NCBI GenBank assembly: GCA_030691585.1
Contig: JAUYEC010000206.1
Location: forward strand, 1 to 10,003
Length of the DNA: 10,003 nt
Direction of reading: 5' to 3'
Source: Candidatus Omnitrophota bacterium
GTDB lineage: Bacteria > Omnitrophota > Gorgyraeia > Gygaellales > Profunditerraquicolaceae
The notes under the pieces were generated by a model. It saw only the letters and a program-made list of their open reading frames with translations. It was not told where the DNA came from and searched no databases. Within the stretch, counting starts at the first letter, position 1. Each line of letters begins with the position of its first letter. This document shows positions 5,703 to 10,003 of the stretch, piece after piece. The translations under genes and the position numbers were made by a program.

Positions 5703-7340
5703 TTATTGGCTGATTTTATCGCCTCCGGCTATTTTTAAAATAACGGTTATCTTAGTCCCCTTGCCAATTTGGCTCTGTACATATATCAAGCCTTTATGCA
5801 TATGAAGTATATTTCGACTTACGGATAATCCTAGTCCCGTCCCGCCCCTTGGGCTTTTAGTAGTAAAAAATGGGTCAAATATTTTTTTTATGTTTTCAAC
5901 GGAAATTCCAACGCCCGTGTCTTCGAATTCAACTATTACGGCTTTTTCTCCAATCCTGAAATGGTCCTCTCCTCTCTTACCTATGCCATTTTTTATTTCT
6001 TCTAAATGTTTATCATAACTACGAATAATAATCTCTCCGCCTTCAGGCATAGCTTGAACTGCATTTAATAATATATTAATAAACACCTGTTCTATTTTAT
6101 TTTTATCTACCAGCACCCTGGGCATATCTATTTTTATTTCTCTGACTATTTCTATATTCTCAAGTTTGAGTTGGCTTTTTACTAAATTTAAAGAATTTTC
6201 CAAAATAGAGTTTATATCTTCTGGCTGCAAATTTAAACTTGCAGCCCTGGAAAAATCGAGAAGCGCATTTATAATCTTATCTGCTCTTTTCACGCTATCT
6301 TTGAGCATGGCCAAAACTTCCAAGACATCCTCTTCCTTAGTGGTTATCTTCTCCTCCAGATAATTAACGCCTTGGATTATTATTCCTAATGGATTCCTTA
6401 CTTCATGGGCTACGCCACTGGCTAAGAGGCCTACAGCATTTAATTTTTCAGCCTGTATTAGCTGGTCTTGTGTCATTTGAAGTTCGTTGTAAGTCCTTTC
6501 CAATTCCACTGTCCTTTTCTTTTCAGCATCCACCGCCATTTCCGCTATCGTCGTAAGTTCTTTTTCTTTTTGAATAAGGCGCTTCAAATCTTCGGTCATT
6601 TTGTTAAAAGAATTGGCCAAGTCGCCAATTTCATCATTAGACCTTACATTGACCTTCTTTTCTAGATTACCCCTGCCTATTTCTAACACAATATTTCTTA
6701 TGGCCTCTAGCGGCAAAGAGATGGTGCGCCTGAAGAAAAATAAACCAAATAAAATAAGAATAATATTGGATAAAATCCCCGCTAAAATAACTATATCAAA
6801 AAGAGCTTTAGCCTTATGCTCCTTCATTTTTACTTCTTCCATATCTCGTTTAGCAAACTCATAAAACATCTCCATATCTCTTGCGGCATCATCTGCAATA
6901 TCATCCATTTTTTCCATAAGCCTGCCGCTCTCTATATTTCCTATAGCGTTGGGAATGACAAATATCTGTAGAGCTATTTCTTTAGTTCCAGAGTACTTTT
7001 TTTCTATACGATTAAGCAGTTCTTTCTCCTCAGTTCTGCCAAATTCAATTCTATTCAATTTTTCAATTAAGTCTCTCACCTTTGAATCTATAACTTTAAA
7101 ATTTTCTGATTCATCATCTGCTCCTCCTGGTATAAGAAAATCGTTCGCCGGCATAACCACCTGGACTAGGGCAAGTTGGAGATCCTTTATCAAATTAATT
7201 CTTTCCAGCTCTCTATACTGATTAAGAATAGTTTGTTCATGTTGGCGGTTAACCATAAAGAACGCAAACATAAGCAAAGATATCTGTATAAAAAATATAA
7301 GTAGCGCAATAAAAATCTTTGTTCCTATTCTAATCCGCAT
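5703..7340 (-). CDS. Membrane sensor histidine kinase with HAMP domain
   Basis: This 545-residue kinase has a first membrane segment at about 9-30 and a second at about 181-203, enclosing a periplasmic domain of about 150 residues that is helical and rich in charged residues. I do not recognise its ligand. A HAMP domain (about 204-257) and a coiled coil (about 255-300) lead to the H-box AHEVRNPL with His312. The ATPase domain has Asn426 (NILLNAVQA), DTGVGIS at 474-480, DPFFTTK at 489-495 and GGTGLGL at 499-505. All catalytic motifs look intact. The gene is visibly more AT-rich than its neighbours: two hand-counted 60-base rows near 6121-6240 gave 28% and 23% GC, against 58% in a row of the DUF58 gene. 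Its partner is probably the receiver encoded next. The ribosome site is weak (GGAAGAG, far from the ATG). Confidence 0.95.
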   Translation of the reverse strand: MRIRIGTKIFIALLIFFIQISLLMFAFFMVNRQHEQTILNQYRELERINLIKDLQLALVQVVMPANDFLIPGGADDESENFKVIDSKVRDLIEKLNRIEFGRTEEKELLNRIEKKYSGTKEIALQIFVIPNAIGNIESGRLMEKMDDIADDAARDMEMFYEFAKRDMEEVKMKEHKAKALFDIVILAGILSNIILILFGLFFFRRTISLPLEAIRNIVLEIGRGNLEKKVNVRSNDEIGDLANSFNKMTEDLKRLIQKEKELTTIAEMAVDAEKKRTVELERTYNELQMTQDQLIQAEKLNAVGLLASGVAHEVRNPLGIIIQGVNYLEEKITTKEEDVLEVLAMLKDSVKRADKIINALLDFSRAASLNLQPEDINSILENSLNLVKSQLKLENIEIVREIKIDMPRVLVDKNKIEQVFINILLNAVQAMPEGGEIIIRSYDKHLEEIKNGIGKRGEDHFRIGEKAVIVEFEDTGVGISVENIKKIFDPFFTTKSPRGGTGLGLSVSRNILHMHKGLIYVQSQIGKGTKITVILKIAGGDKISQ

Positions 7341-7345
7341 AATTA

Positions 7346-7351
7346 ATTATA
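7346..7351 (-). promoter_or_regulatory. Possible -10 box before the histidine kinase gene
   Basis: The 57-bp gap 7341-7397 between feoB and the kinase gene contains a perfect TATAAT on the minus strand. No good -35 element is seen at 16-18 bp (the nearest is TTGCTG at 19 bp). Transcription would begin at or almost at the ATG. It may be chance in AT-rich DNA. No terminator for feoB is visible in the gap. Confidence 0.25.
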
Positions 7352-7397
7352 TCTCTTCCCTGTGTTTTTCCAGCAATGCAGCGTAAACAGACGGACA

Positions 7398-9128
7398 TCA
7401 ACGCAGCATAAAAAGATTGAGCAGCCCACCCACGATCACGCTGACAGAAACCATAATAAAAACGGATTTGACGAGATCCTTGAACCCAAGTTCTTTCCAC
7501 AGGACGATGAAAGTAGCTACGCAGGGAAAAGAAATCGCCAGTAACGTTGCCGCGATGAACATCTGTTTAATGCTCAGCCCCAAGGGTGCGAGCATCCCCA
7601 CCGCCACATCCTTGCGAAAAAAACCTATTACCAGAGCCACCACCGCCTCTTTGGGCAGGCCGAATATGCCCTTGACAACCGGAGCGAACACGCCTGTCAC
7701 GAAATCAAAAAGCCGGAAATATAAAAGTATGTTTATAAAACATACGCCCGCCAGGACAACCGGCACCGCCTCAAACAGGAAAGCGCGGATACGCATGAAC
7801 AATTTTCGGGCAAGCATACCCAGCGGCGGGAACCTGTAAGGAGGAATTTCTATTAAGAATTCCGGGCTATAACCCGGCAACAAGCGATTCAGTATCAAAC
7901 CCAATATCAGGATGATCGAGAACAACACCAGGTATACCCCTCCCACGTATAACCCGCCGAAGCTGCCCAACAAGCCAATGATCATCGCCTGCAGGGGCAG
8001 GCAGGGCACACCGATAGAGATTATAGTTGAGGCGATAAACCTTTCACGCTTAGATTCCAGCACACGGGTAGATAATATCCCCGGGACATTGCAGCCAAAA
8101 CCCAAAAGTACAGGGATTATGGCATAACCATGTAGCCCCAGCCGGTGTAAAAAATTATCCAGTAATATGGCCAGCCGCGGCAGGTAACCTATATCTTCTA
8201 ATAGGCTCAGGATAAAATAAAAAGACACGACATAAGGCAAAACCATGCCGAATTCTATATATGGAGCGGTAGTCAAGACCCCGAGTGATTGCTTAAAATC
8301 GATCTTTCCGCCGATCAGGTCGCCGATCAAGAGATGAAACCAAAACCCCTTTTCCTGCCAGTGCAAAGTAAATTTTTCCAGCAGCGGGCGGTAAAGATCA
8401 AAGAATACCGGGTCAGTTATTTTATTGATGATGCCTTCGCCGATAAAGCGCACGAATTTAAAAGCCGCATAGATAACGCCGGCGGCTATAAAAAAACCTG
8501 TCAGCGGCTGGACCGAAGCATCTTCCAGCCGTTCCCTGAAACGGTGATGGCGATGTTCCAGGCGCTGAACGTTTTCAATGATGTGCCCGATCTCGATCCA
8601 AAGCTCTTCGTGGCTGAATTTTGCTCTTACGGCAGGCGCGGAAATTTTAATTTTCTCAACCAGCGCCTTAATGCCCTTTCCGGTCACCGCGCAAGTAGGG
8701 ACCACCGGACACTGCAATATTTTCTCAAGCCCGGCAATATCAATGTGCACCCCCCTGTGCAGCGCGTCATCGCACATATTGAGGCAGACAACCGTCGGAA
8801 AACCCTTTTCAATAAGCTGCAGCGTCAATAAAAGATTTCTTTCCAGATTAGTGGAATCCAGGACATTGATAACGACGATCTCGTCTTTAGGGTATTGCGA
8901 CAATAACGAAACCGCCACTTCTTCGGCTTTTGAAGTAGGTTCCAGGGAATATGCTCCGGGCAGGTCAACGACTTCAATTTTTTCATCACCTAAGCTCAGC
9001 CAGCCCTTGACCAACTCCACGGTTGTGCCGGGATAATTAGAAGAGATGACTTGGACGCCGGTAAGGCGCGAAAAAACCAGGCTCTTGCCTACATTCGGAT
9101 TTCCGGCTAAATATATCCGCTTTAACAT
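7398..9128 (-). CDS. feoB: Ferrous iron transporter FeoB, short form
   Basis: FeoB imports Fe(II) across the inner membrane and couples a cytosolic G-protein domain to a membrane channel. In this 576-residue protein the G domain has GNPNVGKS at 9-16 (G1), YPGTT around 32-36 (G2), DLPG at 55-58 (G3), NMCD at 117-120 (G4) and CAVTGKG at 146-152 (G5). A helical linker with EHRHHRFRERLED (191-203) precedes the membrane part (about 207-576). There the family motifs LEDIGYLPRLA (310-320), GFGCNVPG (343-350), VPCLPLQAM (374-382), GFFRKDVAVG (502-511) and FPCVAT (534-539) are present. It is shorter than E. coli FeoB (773 residues) but the ends look natural. The ATG overlaps the feoA end by 7 bp and has AGAGG 4 bases upstream, so the two are translated together. 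Confidence 0.96.
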   Translation of the reverse strand: MLKRIYLAGNPNVGKSLVFSRLTGVQVISSNYPGTTVELVKGWLSLGDEKIEVVDLPGAYSLEPTSKAEEVAVSLLSQYPKDEIVVINVLDSTNLERNLLLTLQLIEKGFPTVVCLNMCDDALHRGVHIDIAGLEKILQCPVVPTCAVTGKGIKALVEKIKISAPAVRAKFSHEELWIEIGHIIENVQRLEHRHHRFRERLEDASVQPLTGFFIAAGVIYAAFKFVRFIGEGIINKITDPVFFDLYRPLLEKFTLHWQEKGFWFHLLIGDLIGGKIDFKQSLGVLTTAPYIEFGMVLPYVVSFYFILSLLEDIGYLPRLAILLDNFLHRLGLHGYAIIPVLLGFGCNVPGILSTRVLESKRERFIASTIISIGVPCLPLQAMIIGLLGSFGGLYVGGVYLVLFSIILILGLILNRLLPGYSPEFLIEIPPYRFPPLGMLARKLFMRIRAFLFEAVPVVLAGVCFINILLYFRLFDFVTGVFAPVVKGIFGLPKEAVVALVIGFFRKDVAVGMLAPLGLSIKQMFIAATLLAISFPCVATFIVLWKELGFKDLVKSVFIMVSVSVIVGGLLNLFMLR

Positions 9129-9358
9129 GTAACCTCTAAGATGATTTTGGCCGCGGGGCCATGGCCCAATGCCAAAATGGTCCTGCCGGACTTGATCACA
9201 ACCGGGCCCCTTAGCCCGATATGGCTGAGCTTAATCAACTCCTTACCTTTATACAGGCCCATACTCATTAACCTGGCCGCAAGGTTGCTGCCTCCGGTAA
9301 TATCGATTACCTTACCTTTATGGCCGGCTTTCAAATGTATTAGTGATATCTTTTTCAT
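9122..9358 (-). CDS. feoA: FeoA, small SH3-like ferrous iron transport protein
   Basis: This 78-residue cytosolic protein has the normal FeoA length and layout: LKAGHKGKVIDI near the start, LAARLMSMGLYKGKELIKL in the middle, then GPVVIKSGRTILALGHGPAAKIILEV. FeoA proteins fold as an SH3-like barrel and assist or regulate FeoB, whose gene overlaps this one by 7 bp. The ATG at 9356-9358 gives a typical N-terminus (MKKISLIHL). No Shine-Dalgarno sequence is visible upstream, where the DNA is AT-rich (TTATTTATTAAAATT). A short leader or leaderless message would explain that and agrees with the candidate promoter at 9370-9398. Confidence 0.95.
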   Translation of the reverse strand: MKKISLIHLKAGHKGKVIDITGGSNLAARLMSMGLYKGKELIKLSHIGLRGPVVIKSGRTILALGHGPAAKIILEVTC

Positions 9359-9369
9359 AATTTTAATAA

Positions 9370-9398
9370 ATAATGGCTGTCACTAAAGTGACTGTCAC
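9370..9398 (-). promoter_or_regulatory. feoA: Candidate feoAB promoter
   Basis: On the minus strand GTGACA (9393-9398, five of six matches to TTGACA) stands 17 bases from CATTAT (9370-9375, four of six matches to TATAAT), giving a start roughly 5 bases before the feoA ATG. The inverted repeat GTCACT-TT-AGTGAC fills most of the spacer. This is pattern matching to a sigma-70 consensus in an organism whose promoters are unknown. Confidence 0.3.
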
Positions 9399-9401
9399 TT
9401 T
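9379..9401. repeat. Interlocking GTGAC inverted repeats upstream of feoA
   Basis: On the plus strand GTCACT (9379-9384), AA, AGTGAC (9387-9392), T, GTCACT (9394-9399) stand in a row. The middle arm can pair with either side: a 6-bp palindrome with a 2-base centre, or an 8-bp one (AAAGTGAC-T-GTCACTTT, 9385-9401) with a 1-base centre. The arrangement suits a dimeric regulator site or alternative RNA hairpins. It does not match the Fur or DtxR consensus. A T-run follows only on the plus strand, where no gene would be terminated. Confidence 0.6.
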
Positions 9402-9407
9402 TTTTCT

Positions 9408-9438
9408 TGTAGGGGCGGGTTTCAAACCCGCCCCTACA
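9408..9438. repeat. 31-bp perfect palindromic repeat copy B, after nadE
   Basis: TGTAGGGGCGGGTTT, a central C, and AAACCCGCCCCTACA make a 15-bp perfect stem. It begins 8 bp past the nadE stop. On the minus strand it is followed by an A-rich run instead of a T-run, so it is not a canonical terminator for nadE, although the hairpin could protect the 3' end of the message. It is the same element as at 2792-2820, differing by one base in the core. Confidence 0.9.
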
Positions 9439-9446
9439 TTGTATGA

Positions 9447-10003
9447 TTATCCGGAGAAAGCGTTGGTGATCGGCATTCTCCTGTCCTTACCAAAAGCCCT
9501 GGGAGTGATCTTTATCCCCGGAGGAGCCTGCCTGCGCTTGTATTCATTCTTGTCTATCATTGCGGCAGCCCGGACAACAACGCTCTTGTTAAAACCGCGC
9601 CGGACTATTTCCCCGATGCTAAGATTTTTTTCCACATACAGGTCTATTATCCGGTCTAAAACCGGATAAGGCGGCAGAGTGTCCTGGTCCTTCTGGTTCC
9701 TTTTTAATTCCGCGGTGGGAGCGCGGCGCAAAACGCTTGCCGGGATAATATCGGATCCCACGCACTTATTTCTATACACGGCCAACTTATAAACCAGCCC
9801 CTTAGGCACGTCTTTAAGCACGGAAAATCCTCCGGCCATATCCCCGTATAAAGTGCAATAGCCGGTGGAGACCTCGCTCTTGTTCCCGGTATTAATCACC
9901 AACCAGCCGAACTTATTGGAAAAAGCCATGAGCAGGTTACCCCGGATGCGCGCCTGGATGTTCTGCTCGGCAACTCCCGGTGCTCTGCCTGAGAAATATC
10001 CAC
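9447..10003 (-). CDS. nadE: Glutamine-dependent NAD+ synthetase, C-terminal part
   Basis: NadE makes NAD+ from deamido-NAD+, ATP and an ammonia source in the cytosol. The frame is open from the window edge, so the 5' part is outside; 184 residues are visible. They include EQNIQARIRGNLLM, then NTGNKSEVSTGYCTLYGDMAGG, which contributes to nucleotide and ammonia-site binding in the family. Next come RAPTAEL with NQKDQDTLPPY, and the basic C-terminus NEYKRRQAPPGIKIT, then FGKDRRMPI. These are characteristic of the synthetase domain of the long glutamine-dependent type, whose N-terminal nitrilase-like glutaminase domain would lie beyond the edge. The internal ATG at 9929 is not the start, because homologous sequence continues upstream of it. 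The gene ends 88 bp before feoA and is probably in a separate unit. Confidence 0.95.
   Translation of the reverse strand, partial: GYFSGRAPGVAEQNIQARIRGNLLMAFSNKFGWLVINTGNKSEVSTGYCTLYGDMAGGFSVLKDVPKGLVYKLAVYRNKCVGSDIIPASVLRRAPTAELKRNQKDQDTLPPYPVLDRIIDLYVEKNLSIGEIVRRGFNKSVVVRAAAMIDKNEYKRRQAPPGIKITPRAFGKDRRMPITNAFSG

Noticed and set aside
8289..8831. Plus-strand ORF of 180 residues antisense to feoB
   Set aside because: It resembles no known domain, and feoB on the other strand is complete with all G motifs. Long antisense shadow frames are expected here.
9385..9405. Stem followed by a T-run on the plus strand, like an intrinsic terminator
   Set aside because: No plus-strand gene would use it, the stem is short and AT-rich, and on the minus strand no T-run follows.
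9373..9669. Plus-strand ORF of 98 residues containing VGAGFKPAPT
   Set aside because: It is the palindromic repeat plus the antisense of nadE, whose minus-strand sequence is clearly conserved.
1..10003. CRISPR array, tRNA or rRNA genes, insertion sequences
   Set aside because: I saw no regularly spaced repeat-spacer pattern, no tRNA-like cloverleaf sequence and no transposase frame. Coding genes fill the window, with gaps no larger than 88 bp.

Overview
This is a dense bacterial window in which every supported gene is on the minus strand, so transcription runs from high to low coordinates. It is a typical chromosomal segment of an uncultured Gram-negative-type bacterium. The genes, the moderate base composition, and a palindromic repeat that translates as VGAGLKPAPT would suit Candidatus Omnitrophota or a similar uncultured lineage. 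That placement is an inference and cannot be proved from the sequence alone.

Reading in the direction of transcription, the window opens with the 3' part of nadE (glutamine-dependent NAD+ synthetase, 10003-9447). An 88-bp gap follows that holds a perfect 31-bp palindromic repeat and a set of interlocking GTGAC inverted repeats. Next come feoA and feoB (9358-7398, overlapping by 7 bp), encoding ferrous iron uptake. After a 57-bp gap there is a membrane histidine kinase (7340-5703) and a single-domain response regulator (5655-5263).

Only 25 bp further on begins the MoxR/Bat-type cluster: MoxR AAA+ ATPase (5237-4245), DUF58 protein (4190-3312), a small DUF4381-like membrane protein (3312-2782), two membrane-anchored von Willebrand A proteins BatA (2771-1776) and BatB (1772-768), and a secreted TPR protein like BatC (771 to the window edge), which has a long Gln/Asn/Glu/Lys-rich tail. 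Short gaps, 1-4 bp overlaps and shared strand suggest one operon. The MoxR ATPase probably remodels or activates the DUF58/vWA proteins at the membrane. This family is linked to aerotolerance and envelope stress, but its biochemical job remains poorly defined. The two-component pair at the head of the cluster may sense an envelope or redox signal for it.

The most unusual features are repeats placed on gene ends. A 29-bp palindrome supplies the last ~10 codons of the DUF4381-like gene, and a different composite GC-rich palindrome covers the stop codon of moxR. I see no RNA genes, CRISPR arrays, insertion sequences or clear intrinsic terminators. I found no convincing wholly new system: the gene families are known, and the novelty is in their arrangement and in the repeats.
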